64,000 bases of DNA from NCBI RefSeq assembly GCF_020085105.1, contig NC_058046.1, forward strand, positions 18,531,175 to 18,595,174. The letters run 5' to 3'. Both the position numbers and the translations under genes were made by a program. The notes beneath the pieces were generated by a model. It did no database searches. It was not told the origin of the DNA and saw only the letters and a program-made list of their open reading frames with translations. Of this stretch, positions 26,901-38,400 are shown piece after piece. This DNA is from Siniperca chuatsi (Eukaryota > Chordata > Actinopteri > Centrarchiformes > Sinipercidae). Numbering within the stretch: the stretch's first letter is position 1; each line of letters starts with the position of its first letter.

Positions 26901-27354
26901 TCTCAGGCAGTTCTGAAAATGGACGGCACGGATATAGAGGGCAACAAAATCTCTGTTTCTATAAGTAACCCTCCTCGCAGAAACATGATGGATAAACCTG
27001 GTTCCAACAGGCCCACGACAGACATGATGCCTCGCCAGGCCTATGGATCGTAAGTTTATTGACTCGCTTCTCTGTCACACCAACTGAAATGTTCTGAAAG
27101 TCTGCCATTCTCAGATCTGTAACTGTACCAAAACAGCTGTTTTGTTTTTTTGTTTTTCCAGGAGAGGGAGAGGACGCACCCAGCTCTCATTACTCCCTCG
27201 TTCCCTGCACCGACAAAGTGGGTCTGCAAGTAAAGTCGAGAACGGGACTGCACCTGAGCAGGTGCCAGCAACAGCCAGTGGAGCAGTGAATGCTGCTGGA
27301 GAGACTAAACCTTTGACAAATTCAGACTTTGCCAGGATGCTTCTCAGTAAGTGA
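17941..27354 (+). CDS. sart3: SART3, U4/U6 snRNP recycling factor (Prp24/p110-like)
   Basis: SART3 binds U6 snRNA and reanneals U4/U6 in nucleoplasm and Cajal bodies; it also recruits USP4/USP15. I placed 19 coding exons, all phase-consistent: 17941-18138, 19324-19450, 19550-19654, 19746-19930, 20285-20390, 22488-22612, 22693-22848, 23504-23642, 23912-24019, 24110-24187, 24275-24333, 24771-24880, 24969-25081, 25184-25260, 25347-25521, 25623-26074, 26552-26704, 26862-27049 and 27162-27354. They total 2847 bp, 948 aa (human 963). Order: acidic N-terminus (1-66), HAT repeats (about 75-540, e.g. VEIWQAYLDYLRRRVDF), Lys/Arg/Glu-rich coiled-coil/NLS region (about 560-625), RRM1 (about 686-763; RNP2 VFISNL, RNP1 KGYGYVQF), RRM2 (about 783-858; RNP2 IFISGL, RNP1 KGLAYVEF), and a C-terminal LSm-binding segment (RGRGRTQLSLLPRSL; FARMLLSK). 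The acidic N-terminus is shorter than in human. The GTCTGT donor after exon 12 is weak. Confidence 0.97.
18705..19088. mobile_element. Family I MITE-like element in sart3 intron 1
   Basis: The termini are inverted: 'taataggtacacctagctaa' at the left pairs with 'ttagctaggtatacctaata' at the right, with a few mismatches over about 26 bp. The element is about 380 bp, non-coding, and contains a smaller internal inverted pair (ctttatgatgattttggagg / cctccaaaatgaccataaag). Confidence 0.75.
20854..22352. mobile_element. Family D non-autonomous DNA element, 1.5 kb, in sart3 intron 5
   Basis: The left end 'aaagacgccatattatgcac' is the inverse of the right end 'aaaagcttaatatggcctcttt' (about 18 of 21 paired). 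The interior has two matched blocks, but no transposase-like frame is present on either strand. I recognise the terminus type from other teleost genomes. It accounts for most of the largest sart3 intron. Confidence 0.75.
26125..26515 (+). repeat. Teleost repeat remnant with 'ggtcttaaa' blocks in sart3 intron 16
   Basis: Related phrases flank an AT-rich core: 'ataggtcttaaaagtcattg' and 'aggctttagaaggtattaaa' at the left, 'ggtattaaaaaggtcttaaa' and 'ctttgtgaaccctgcaggaa' at the right. I recognise the right phrase as a widespread teleost repeat terminus; the family was not resolved. A short (TA)n lies just before it near 26105. Confidence 0.5.
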
Positions 27355-29290
27355 GAAGATGAGCAAACGAAGTACGACCGCCTTCACACTGAAAGCCATC
27401 TTGTGTCCTTACAGATTATAGTGTTGGTTATTTTTCTGTAATTGGTTACCTGGCTTCCCTTTAATCTCAGTCTTGTTCTCATCATCCGGTCTTTGAGAAT
27501 GCCTTAATCGCCGTGCTCCTGCCCTCCATGACAAACCTTTTCAACCAAGACTTTTCACCAGTGTGACAGATTGTTTTCGTTTTGGTCTGTTTGAAGGTGG
27601 CTGTCAAGCTATTTTATAAAAAAGTGTATCATATTTGTGTGTAAATATACTGTCTCTAAAATTGTACGCCTCATGTTGCAAAGTATCTTCTTTTGTCATG
27701 TAATGTGAAAGGGATCTGAGATAAAGATATGGGAGAGTATTTTTTTAAATATTCAAAACAGCCAAACTTGTGAAAGTTGTTTTAAAAAGGTTATATGCAA
27801 AAGTTCAGATGTGGTGTAATATAGTTGGTGTGTGTGTACATAAGTTGGATGTGTTACAGTGATAAAGACATATTCTCCAGATGTTTTTAGGAAACCTAGG
27901 ATTTTTGTTGTGTAACTTATTTTGACTGCTGAGGACACCGCTAACAAGGCTAGCAGTGCTTTATTCTGACTGTATAGAACTGTATATTGGCTTTATCTTG
28001 GTATGAGGGCATGTTATTACAGTATGAAAACTGCCCTAATATCATGTCACACTTCTGACGCTTGATATCAGTTATAGTATTTACAGAACTGCTCTAAGTA
28101 TATGGTCATGATTTCTCTATTTTCATCACTTTCATCACTGTTAATGTGACTTGTCTGTTCAAGGTTAAAACCTCCATCATCAAATCACAGATGTTGTTTT
28201 AGATAGGAGTCTGACTTGATGTGCTGTGGACCGAAAGAGAGATTCATATTCCCTTCATCTTGTAAAATTCAAAGAGTGCACATGTAAGCAGGGTGTTGAT
28301 ACTGAAGAAATGTGTCTAATTGGCAGCTTGGGTGGCTGGACATCGCTGACTAATGCGTCTGTTCTTTAGTTTGGTTTATAAAAAAGTGTTTCTAACAGTT
28401 TAGAGCTGCAGCAATTAGTCAGTTGACAGAAAATTGTTTGTCACGTTTTCAAACTATTTGCTATTTCCAGCGTCTCAGACGTTAGAATTGTTTGCTTTTT
28501 CTTACATTATAAGAGAAGACATGAATTAGTTTAAGGTGTTAAAAAGAGTTAGAAGATAATAAATGCTACAAAGTACATGTGTGTACACTGTTAGTCCTGA
28601 GAAAGTTACAAAGTGAAACCTAAGTAGTTTTATAAATGTGGTTTGGACCTGGTTTTCTTTCTGTGTTGAGTAGAGTTGAATTCACCCTCTGAATGAACAC
28701 AGTTAGCTGACAGCTCTTCAGTATTCTGGGTAAAGAGGCTGTTTCTGTCATCGACACATTATTTAGGTCTGCAGCTCTATCGACACACGAGAAGAGAATC
28801 TATGCAGTTTTTCCATTTCTGTTTTCCCATGTTAGGAGTTGACCATTTGTCCACTTGTCTTGTTTGGATATTAACAATTCTGTACATAATGTTCAGTATA
28901 CTATTTCAAAAAGGTCACCATAGTTTGTAATAAATATAAATCTAAGTTTTCAGAACAGATGGAATACAAGCTATATGTATTACTCTCACCACAGTGGCCT
29001 AATCTTAAAAAAAAAAATCTAAATATGGTCTCTAGAAATCACCTGTTTTATGTTCAGTACTAAAAGGTGGTATGTGTGCATTGCTGTTTTGTATAATTTC
29101 TATAGTCAATGTTTTGAATTTGGTATAGAGAAATAATAAATGGCTACTTTTAGTTTTATTTGTTCAATCACTATTTATTTTCCAGCTTGTCATTATATAG
29201 CCTTGTGTTTTTGGATCCCGTAAAAAAGAAAATTCATGTCATGTATTTTTTTTCTGGACTAAAACTTGTTCTAATAAAATCATGTAAATC
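27355..29290 (+). other. sart3: sart3 3'UTR
   Basis: About 1.9 kb of non-coding sequence follows the stop. Poly(A) signals AATAAA are at 29135-29140 and 29273-29278. A decayed family B fragment lies inside at about 28407-28530. Confidence 0.7.
28407..28530. mobile_element. Family B fragment in sart3 3'UTR
   Basis: 'gagctgcagcaattagtcag' followed by 'ttgacagaaaatt' is the inverted form of the family B right end (compare 'ttaattttctgtcaatcgac' near 50551). The remainder is decayed. Confidence 0.55.
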
Positions 29291-29371
29291 ATCTTTGATC
29301 ACAGCATGACACTCGCAGCTTTGTTCATTCTAAAAGAAGTTTAAAGATATAATGAAAGTTAATAAAACACT

Positions 29372-30146
29372 TTTATTTTAAAATAAAATAAATAATCAGA
29401 TACATGAAAGTGCTTTACAGTGTTATGAGACATCATCTGTACCCCACTATGTAGCAAGTACAAGCACACACACGTTTGTTTCACTATCCCTGTGAGGGAC
29501 AGCCAGTGACATAATGCTTTCCCTAGCCCCTTACCCTAAGCTTAACCTAATTGTAACCTGTACCTTAAGGCTAGGTCTTAACCCTCAAAAAGCAGTCTCT
29601 ACCGATGGGGACCTCAATTTTTGTCCCCACAGTGACACAAGTCCCCATGGGTTAGTGTGCATTCAATTTAAAGTCCCCACCGGGATATGAGAACATGACA
29701 TGACACACACACACACACACACAGAGTGGAAATCACTGAAGTATCTCAAGTCAAAAGACATGATAAGAAAGCTTTTTTTCCTCCTCACATCACCAGTAGT
29801 CAGATTTCAGATTGTATTCTGATGGGAATTAAAATGCATTAAGACTCCTATGGGAACATGGTTACAAACAAAGTGGGGAAAATGTTTCTTTTCATTGTGC
29901 AGGGAAAAGATTTATATGAAAGCAAATCTAAACACAGCAAAATCTGATTTCAAGTCAACATCCTGCAGCAGTTTCAATGAATTCAGCAGGTAAACTGAAG
30001 TAAGGGGACGATAAGGTAGGATATGGCCAAGGGACGAGGCAATTCAACACATGAAAGGAAAGGATTGTTATTAAAGAGCTTTTAAATTAATCAAAATCTC
30101 TCTGCATGCTAACGTCTCATGCTCCCTTTCTCCTCCCGTCTTCAGC
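29372..30146 (-). other. ficd: ficd 3'UTR (inferred)
   Basis: Minus-strand AATAAA (TTTATT at 29372-29377) suggests an end near 29350, giving about 0.8 kb of 3'UTR that includes the GGGGACC repeat. The sart3 and ficd transcripts would then end within about 100 bp of each other. Confidence 0.5.
29455..29725. repeat. 'GGGGACC / GTCCCCAC' repeat with flanking (CA)n
   Basis: The core carries inverted and direct copies of 'tggggac' and 'gtccccac' between 29605 and 29680, with 'ccctagccccttaccctaa' on the left. It is bordered by (AC) runs at about 29465 and 29701-29723. This is a recognisable teleost repeat type. It lies in the tail-to-tail interval of sart3 and ficd, possibly within the ficd 3'UTR. 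Confidence 0.65.
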
Positions 30147-32172
30147 TCAGTTGTGGATCGGGATGGTCTGTTTGCAGTCGAGACAGGCCTGGTCCTGGCC
30201 GGCTGCCGGCAGCCCCACAGCGTGCTCTGTTGTAGAAATCAACAACGTGTCCAATGTCATCTCTGTACATTTGGCTATAAAGCGAATGAAGGGCCGTACA
30301 TCACCCTCATTGGCTGTGTCTAGAGCTCCATAATACTCTGCCCTTTGTTCTTTGCGAATAGTGATCGGTGGGTATCGCGCTTGCATGAGCACAAGGTTCA
30401 TGAGCAGTCGTGATGTGCGTCCGTTGCCGTCTACAAATGGATGCACATACACCAGTTTGTAGTGGGCAAGAGCTGCATACTCCACGGGGTGCAGCTGCAG
30501 GGCCTCCTCGGAGTTGAGCCACTGAACCAGCTCCTGCATGTGTCTCTGCAGGTCTTGAGGATGGGGGGGGATGTGGTGGCCCACAAACACCTGGCTGGTG
30601 CGCAGCCTCCCTCCCTCCACAGGGTCTACATAGCCGAGCACCCGCCGGTGAATCTCCAGGATGTCACTGACAGTCATGGCTCCTGTTCTGGACAACAGCG
30701 TGGTGTTGATGTACTTCATGGCTGCATCTACGCCGATGGCCTCATTCTGCTCCAGCAGGCTCTTCCCGGGGACGGCGTAACGCGTCTCGATGATGTGACG
30801 GATCTCAGATAGAGTGAGCGTGCTGCCTTCAATGGCCACCGTGTGGTAGATGTGGTGATAGTAGGTTTCCTCCATCACTCTGCGAAGTGCAGAGTTGCCT
30901 TTAGGAATGGACATGAGCCGGCGCACTTTACTGTCAATTATGCCAAAGTAACGCTGGTCAATCTCTTCCACCAAGGGAAGAGTTCGGTCTCGGCTGACCA
31001 GAGCTCTCTCATTACATGGCGAGATGGCCAAGGCTTTGGTGTAGAGGTGGTCTGCCTGGACGACATCCTTCTCCTCCTCCAGAATGGTCCCCAGCTCCGT
31101 TAGGGCATCCACAAAGTCTGGATTCATACTGAGTGCATGCACCAGCAGCTTGTGAGCCTTCTCCCTCTTCCCCAGTTTCTTCATCTCCAGAGCCTGCAGC
31201 AGCGCTGCTTTGGCCTCCAGCTTCATCTCTGCAATCAGAACATGATGGACAATGTCAACTCCAACACAGGTGAAACAGTATAGAGGCAATAATACAACAG
31301 GTCTGTTCAACAACAGGGCTGGGCAATATTGAAAATAAATCATGATGGCCTTATTCCATTAGTGATTATTTTTACATATATCACTGACTCACAATACAAA
31401 GACATAGTAGAACTGGCATTTTCAAAAACTTCAGAAATCATTAAAAAAAAAAAAACGAATATTTAACATCCCAAAATAAGATTACCTTGACAGATGATAA
31501 ATTATACAAGGGCTGCAATTTACGATTATTCTCACTATCAATTAACCTATTGCTTTTTTTTTGCGATTTACTGAAAATTCGTTTGTACTATAACATGTCA
31601 GAAAATTGTGTGAAAATGGCACCCACAATTTCCAGGAGCCCGAGGAGAAGTCTTCAAATTGCAGTCAGAAACCGTTAAATATGCAATTTACAAATTGTAT
31701 GAAACAGAAAAGCAGGAAATCCTCATATTTAAGAACCTGGAAGCAGTGAGTGTTTTTCCTTTATAAATGACTAATTAAGCTAGTCTTAAGAGTGAAAACA
31801 CATTGAAAATGGACATGAATCCTCACGACTGTCATGTCTTTAACATATGGTCTTGAGTTGAACTGAATTTAGTGAATCAGTACACCTTTTCTTGTTTGTA
31901 CCTTTGCTCGGCTTGGCCCTCTGAGGCAGCAGATCAAGGGCAGTAAAGGGGACAGTGAGGCTGGTGGACTGCACAGCTGGAGGCGGCTGAGAGCTTCCCC
32001 ACAGCTGGCAACGGAGCTGAGCGATGCCCTTCAGGGCGGCGCAGCATTGGTCCTCCACCCCCACCAGAGGCAACAGGAGGGCCACCAGAGAGCCGAGGAG
32101 GACACACAGCAGCGGGCCCCATCCTCCAAGGACACGGCCGCTGGTGTAACGCCACACCGTCACAGCAACCAT
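30147..32172 (-). CDS. ficd: FICD (HYPE), ER protein adenylyltransferase
   Basis: FICD AMPylates and de-AMPylates the ER chaperone BiP/HSPA5, tuning it to unfolded-protein load. Two coding exons, 31902-32172 and 30147-31228, join in frame to 450 aa (human 458). It has a short cytosolic N-terminus, a type II membrane anchor (about 18-38, [20 protein letters not shown]), a linker and two TPR units (about 92-165, e.g. [20 protein letters not shown]). The inhibitory helix follows with Glu224 (TVAIEGST; human Glu234). The Fic domain carries catalytic His353 in HPFVDGNGR (human His363), and the loop [12 protein letters not shown] is intact. Both key residues are present, so it should be fully active and switchable. 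The last residues ([19 protein letters not shown]) are the divergent part. The single intron (31229-31901) contains a family B element. Confidence 0.97.
31506..31745 (+). mobile_element. Family B element copy in the ficd intron
   Basis: It starts 'gggctgcaatttacgattat', continues 'ataacatgtcagaaaattgt', 'cccacaatttccaggagccc' and 'gtcttcaaattgc', and ends around 'aagaacctggaagcagtgag'. The order of blocks matches the copies at 1.7 and 50.3 kb. The right terminus is lost. Confidence 0.75.
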
Positions 32173-32640
32173 GATGATCCGAGGTTAAATCCTCCATCTT
32201 CTAGTGATACGGTCCCCCATGTATATCCACCCCAGCTAGGAGAGTCGAAGGGCGGCTGACAGGAGGGAAAACACGGTCAACATGACAGCTGGGAGTCAGC
32301 AACACTGCCGAGGAAATTTAGCTCAGTAACCCAACTTTACAACTCGTACGTTAGCTAGCTAGCTAGCGCTCTGTCGCATTTATGTGACTCTAAACCGAAA
32401 CTCTAAAACACCGACTAAATTCACGATTAGACTGCGGTGGACTTGTTTTCGGCGTCGGTACATTTGTACACAAAATACACATCATCGACTTTCTCGGTCC
32501 GAACGTGTGAACATCCTGGAATATAACTGGTCAGTATTATATTGAAGGGTTGCGCCGATTGGCTGAAAACGCAGCAATACGACAGATGGTTCGTAACCGT
32601 TTCTGATTGGGCACCGTTTCTGATTATGGAACATTTCCGC
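32173..32640 (-). promoter_or_regulatory. ficd: ficd 5' leader and likely promoter
   Basis: Read on the minus strand, the region 32540-32640 carries two CCAAT boxes (GCCCAATCAG and AGCCAATCGG) and a 17-bp tandem repeat whose unit contains 'accgtttctgatt' (plus-strand copies at 32596 and 32613). Nearer the gene are CpGs and a 'tagctagctagctagc' run at 32343-32358. No exact ER-stress element is present. The first CCAAT is followed after nine bases by TTACG, three of five matches to the CCACG half. Confidence 0.5.
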
Positions 32641-32832
32641 CCTAAGTTTCTCCTTTCAGGCAACACTTACTGCACAGTGTACAACAGCAGCAGCATAATC
32701 GGACCCTTCAGGAAAAGCATCCAAAACATCCCTAATTTTGGGTAAAATGATATGCATTACCAAGTGGTAGATATTATTAATTATATTAGTTTCCTGTTTG
32801 TAATGCAATTATAAAACGTTTAAAATTGTGTG

Positions 32833-32863
<31 letters not shown>

Positions 32864-35163
32864 TAAATTAACTTACTGTAATTATCTCTGTTTGTATGTA
32901 ATTATCAGTTTAACATTTTTTCATTTGATTTTCATTTGTCATTTTTACTTTTTAGAAGGTTTTTTCAGCATCCCCACACTTTTGTTGCTGTTGTAATTTG
33001 CTCTGGCAATCAAATGGTTATCTTTGGGTCAAGTTGGGGTTGGGCCTGAGACTGTGTCAGTAGCCTGTCAGAAGGAGGTGAGATTTGTCCATAGTTCATT
33101 GGAAGGATTACCTGAGAGGTTACTCAGGGCAAAAAGTCTCAATTTAAGTGGCAACACAGCTGAAATATTAAAATGGACACTTTGTTGGGTTGTTCTCATG
33201 ATAAACAGGCGTTTCCAATGCAATTCATTTGGCATAAACAGGTGGTGCAATACTTAAGGAGCTGGTCTGGTCTGATATGGCTAATATTTACTTTAACCCC
33301 ACAGTTTTTGTAGGTTAGCCAATGGTTTTGTCAAAACCTATCATTCTGACACTTCTTGCACTGCAATTGATCATTACAGGAAGATACTCATTCCCACCTC
33401 CCATGATCACAAACAGGGAGTGATTGACTATAGAAATTAATAGATCAGTATTCAATTTGGCCTATCACAGTTTTCTTGCCATTCATTATTAAAGGAAACG
33501 AGAAAATCAACATTAGAATAGTTATTGAGCCTTGATGGCATTGTCCGCCAACGGTATTCACTTTCTGGGAGTGTGAAGTTAAAACAATAGAGCGTTTGAT
33601 CTGCTTTTACATAATTTGTATTAAGGAACTGAATACAAAGTTGTTTTTGATATGATATTTGATACTTTTAATTACTGAGTTTTGTTGTTTTGTTGTTGTT
33701 GTTTTTTTTTGATTAAGCAGCTACAGGCAGCTCCAGCTTTGCTACCAGTTGTCCTTCATTTTAATGCAAATGTACTAACATACAGAAGAGGGCAGCATTG
33801 CTCTGTTATGCAAACATCACAGTCATAGTACAGGATATCAGTAGACTGCAGTAGCACTCTTGGCCTCAAAATCAGTATAATCAAGATGTATTATTCTGCT
33901 GTCAAGTTTTTGAATGCAACAAAAAGGAATCTGTATTTGTATGAAGCAAGATTAATATCTTCCTCATCATTGTGTTACCTCTTTCTATTAATATTTTGTA
34001 ATCTTTCAGTTCTATTTATACGTGTCCTTCCTGTCAGTGGTAGTCAGTTTTGTTAGGTTTTATGTATTTTTGTTAAAAGCTTTTATACTTCTATATGCGT
34101 CATCTATTTATAGTAAAATTGCCTTTAGAGAAATTACCACCAGCTGGGAACAGCCTGTGGTGATGAGGATTGATTCCTGGCTGCGTGCCAAAGCCTACAC
34201 TATTAGACATATCTTCAGCAGATGGCTGACTGTCAGCTCTAAATAGCTGATATTCACCCAAAAGCCTGAGACTCTGCAGCAACATGCTGTCATCACAGAC
34301 AGTGCAGAGAAAGTTTTGAATGAACACCATGTAGATGATTTTGTGTGCAGAGATTTAGTAGGTCCGTCTGAAATTTGGGGTTTTGAATTTGCCAAGTTAT
34401 GTTGCACAGTGTCCTCACAGTGAGCTCTGGAGCTGCACACTAACATCATTTACCACCACAGAGTCCCTCTGTGCTGCTCTGAGCCACAGCAATTTCACCT
34501 TGGAGGATAATGGAGCAGCCTGTTCGAGTGGGCTTGAGCTGCATTATTTCTTTACTCTTGTTATTCATGCACTCTATCACACACTTCTCAAAACAAAGAG
34601 GAGGCTGTGGGAAGTTATAGTGGCCAAGAGTATGTTTACATTGATTTTTCATTCTCTGAAAGGGTGACAAAAAGAAAGAAATGAAAAGAAACCTTGGGGG
34701 AAATCAAATAATAATTAATCAATAATTAATCAACATGCTGCCAATGACTAACTGTGATTGGGGGAAGGACGACTAACTGCTGTCTGTGGGATACAGGCTC
34801 TACATTTTTTGTATCTGTGGCTCAAATCACAATCAGTACTGTATAGTTTTGCCACTGCACCAAGACACTTTTATTATTACTCTTTGGCTTGGCAGCAGCT
34901 TACACTCCATAATCCATAAAACCAGGCCTGTAGCTGGTTGAAATGAGAAGAAAAAAGAAGAAAAAGCCTTAACAGGTTTGAACCAAAAGGTCTTCTAGAT
35001 CTTCCACTTCCTAAAGACTATTTAAGATGCCCCTTAATGGCTCAATACCCACTGTCACTACCAAATTGCTGATTATTTTTCCACATAATAGAATGACAAA
35101 TGTGCACCAAAAGTACCAATACCACAAAAGAAATAAGAATAAAAGTTAAAATAAAGGATAAAA
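32641..35163. other. Gene-poor interval, no gene seen
   Basis: It contains (TA)n at 32831-32854 and AT-rich sequence with short unsupported frames. I saw no repeat with clear termini and no exon-like homology on either strand. Confidence 0.5.
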
Positions 35164-35180
35164 GGTAACACTTTATGTGG

Positions 35181-35425
35181 ATAGTCTGCCTACAGATAGT
35201 TTATAGAGCATTTATAACATTTCAACTGTTTGGCTTTGTCAGTAGATGTTTAACAGATTATCAATAGAGTATATGTGACAGTTTATGAACATACCCTAAC
35301 CAAGATGTTTTTTGTGTCTAAAGCTAACCAAACCTTATTTGTGAAACAGCTCAATTGTTGAATCTCAATTAACAAGCAGTTGAAATTTTACAAATACTCA
35401 AATAAACTATCTGTAGGCAGACTAT
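35181..35425. mobile_element. Family E MITE with perfect 24-bp terminal inverted repeats
   Basis: Bases 35181-35204 and 35402-35425 are exact reverse complements (atagtctgcctacagatagt + ttat). The interior is 197 bp, non-coding and AT-rich. The flank 'ggtaacactttatgtgg' is part of a phrase common at ends of teleost repeats, so the full element may start near 35164. Confidence 0.8.
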
Positions 35426-35439
35426 TTAAGTAATTTGTA

Positions 35440-38400
35440 GCCAGATAAAATGGTTCTCAGTGGGTTGAGAGAAACAACAAACTTGTAAATGGTAGCGGAA
35501 CAAAACCAAATCTGTTTTTCTTAGTTCCTGAGAAGTTTATGGTTTGTGGCACAATGTGGCAGCAGTGCACAGTGTCTGGGCATCACTGAAAACAAACACA
35601 TACATCTTTATAAAATATCACATTTTCAATGCAGATAACATACTCAATATGAGTATGTGTGACTACTAGAGATTTTAACGATCATGGATAAAGAAAAAAA
35701 TGTAAGAAAAGTAACTAAGAAAACTAAAAAGACTAAACTAAAAGAAACCTGCCTCCCTTCAACAGTGGTGACGAAGCTGCAGAGGACATACACTGTGGAT
35801 AAGTGCACAAAATAATGGTATTATCTATTAATATGAGAACATACCTCATGTCAAGAAACTAATTCAGTCCTCCTTCAGACACTGAATCCTGAGATGTCTC
35901 CAGTGAGACTATTACTCATGATGAAAGACTCCACTTCTCTGGGGCATGGAGTTATCATACACTTCAAACTCTGGTCTCCTGAAACTCACAGAAAGGGTTA
36001 GTATCGTGTATCTTAGATCAGGTATCTGGGGAGCCTACCAAGGCTTCTGGCTTCAATTTGCTGTTCAGCGTGGATGTGAGCATTAGTATCTTATTCTATA
36101 GCAGCATCATGCAGAAAATGTGTTAATTGTAATAATTCTTCACATCATTGTTTGTTGGCCTTGATCTTGTGGTCAGTAACAGTCCTGTAAGGTATTCCTC
36201 CACCACTTTACATTTGGAGCAACAGTTTCTCTTTACCGATGTACATATTTGGCCTGATTTGTCGGACTTGACATTTAAAGGCATACTCAGTTTACTCAGC
36301 ATACTCAGATTTTACATGTCAAAGTCAGTTTACTCCACTACAAGGCCTGTAAAAAAGCAGTATAAACAGACATCTCGAGGTTTGTGATCAAGTATCTTGA
36401 AGACAACTTTTTTCCACCGGATATTTGAGACAAACCTTCCACAGTAATGGATTACATATGGAATGGTGAGAACATCTTTCTGAAAGAGGGATCTGATCCT
36501 TCTGATGAAAAACACATTTTTCCTACTATGGTGTCATTCAAAGTTAAAGGATAAGGAAAAAGAGGGGGTTCTTGTTACCCTTAAATAACATCAATCCACC
36601 TTTAGGAATGGCAGGGATATTATAATTGTTAAACTAATTCGGAAAAAATATAGATTTGTTTTTTAATGCTATGTCATTGTTATTCCAAATGAGATTTTAT
36701 GAAGAGAAAAAACGTGCTTGAAAATAAGAGACCAAGCTAAAAACATTAGTTTGGTGGTAATTTTTCAATATTGTAGTTGGATATCAGCAAAAAAGGAAAA
36801 TAGATAATATGTAATTTGGAATAAAGTTCCAAATGGATTCTGGGTTACAGAGATATAATAAGTTTTGTTTTTATTTGAGGCAGGGAGGGTCTAATGACAA
36901 GGTTTGTTGCATTGTGGGAAATGTAGGATCCAGTGTTTTTGGACTTTAGCCCATACTATGGGCCTCTTCTGCTTCTATTTTGACCATTTATTTTCAGTCT
37001 GGCTCTGGTGAATCACCTAATTTAAGGAAGTGCAAAACCATTGTTGGAGGGCTCCTTAAAAAAAGAAAAGTGGCAATTTTAGTGAGTGATGTATCAGGCT
37101 GGGACTTTTAGATTTTTATTTTATTTGCGTCATGTTTTAAAAAAGTTGTGATTTAGTTTAGCCCCCTTGGCCTCAAAACAGTAGTGAGGAGGAAATTAAG
37201 ATATTTCTTCCTAAAAATGATGGTTAACTGAATAAGTGGCTGCTAAACTAGTGTGAGACATCAATTTAGCTCCTTTCTAGGACTCTGTTATCTGGCCGTC
37301 GTCCAGTTGCTTACACCGCAGATGGGCATCAAAGCGACATCTTGGCCACTTCTCCATATAAGGCTCCACAACAATTGATAGACTCTGCTTTGGTTGAAAA
37401 GCAAGGACAAATATGGAAGAATGGGCGACTGATGAAGGAGAAATGATGGCATGAAATGAATGGCCCTCAGGTCATATTGTGGACTAATTCTATGCCCATC
37501 TGGCATATGCCCACATGAGCTAAAACTCCCTCAGCTGTGGAAAAAGATAAAACCACGAGTCTGAAGTTAAAATCATTGATGAGTGCTAATTCTGTTTTCG
37601 CTGTGTCGATGCAATTAAATGCCTCATGGCACTTTGGGATTATTATCAGAATGGAACAATCTCATGAAAAGTTAGGCGTCTGTTATCTTTAATGCATTCC
37701 TACAGTATGCTTTTATCTCCTGTATCAGTGTTATGAAATGACTGTGATGCATGGAACATGAATTACAGGCTTTCTCATTCATCTGTGTGAAAAATAACTG
37801 TTGTTTCCATGCATCAGCATAATCCTCACACCGGCTGACATGTTAACTTGAAGCACACTCCAGAGATGACCTGTCACAGACTATTAAAATAACACCCTGT
37901 CTTTTCACTACTTGCTGGAACTGTGCTTCAAGAGGTAGAAAATCCATCTGCCCACCTGGAAAAAAAGCGACCTGTCAGGGCAGGAAATAAATCCCTCTGG
38001 CACAGACGCCTTGCCTCCTCCCCTACCGCCTCACGCTTCTCTCTGTGGAGCAGTCAGCCTGCTTTCCTTTCTGTCTGAGGAGAGGCTTTGTTCTGGGTGA
38101 CAGAGCTGGGTGTCACAGATAGAGGATCTCGTTAGACAGTCAGAGAGAGAGGGATGGTGGCTCTCTTTTCACTCTATGTATGTATGGAGTATGGATGGCT
38201 CAGAAAGCAGGGATGAGGGGGCCGTAAAATGGATGACAAGAGTGAAGGAGAGCTGCACTGGGAACAACAACTGTCCTCATCTGTCAGCATCCAAAATACC
38301 TATCTAAATGGAGGGTTTGCTCCAAAATGCGAGATCCACACACCCATTGGCAGACTGACAAGTGCTGTTACAAGACGATTTGGGAGGTCAGGACTTGTTT

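Noticed and set aside
32540-32640. A canonical ER-stress element in the ficd promoter
   Set aside because: Neither CCAAT box is followed by N9-CCACG, and ATTGGGCACCG differs from the ERSE-II half-site. Kept only as a weak finding.
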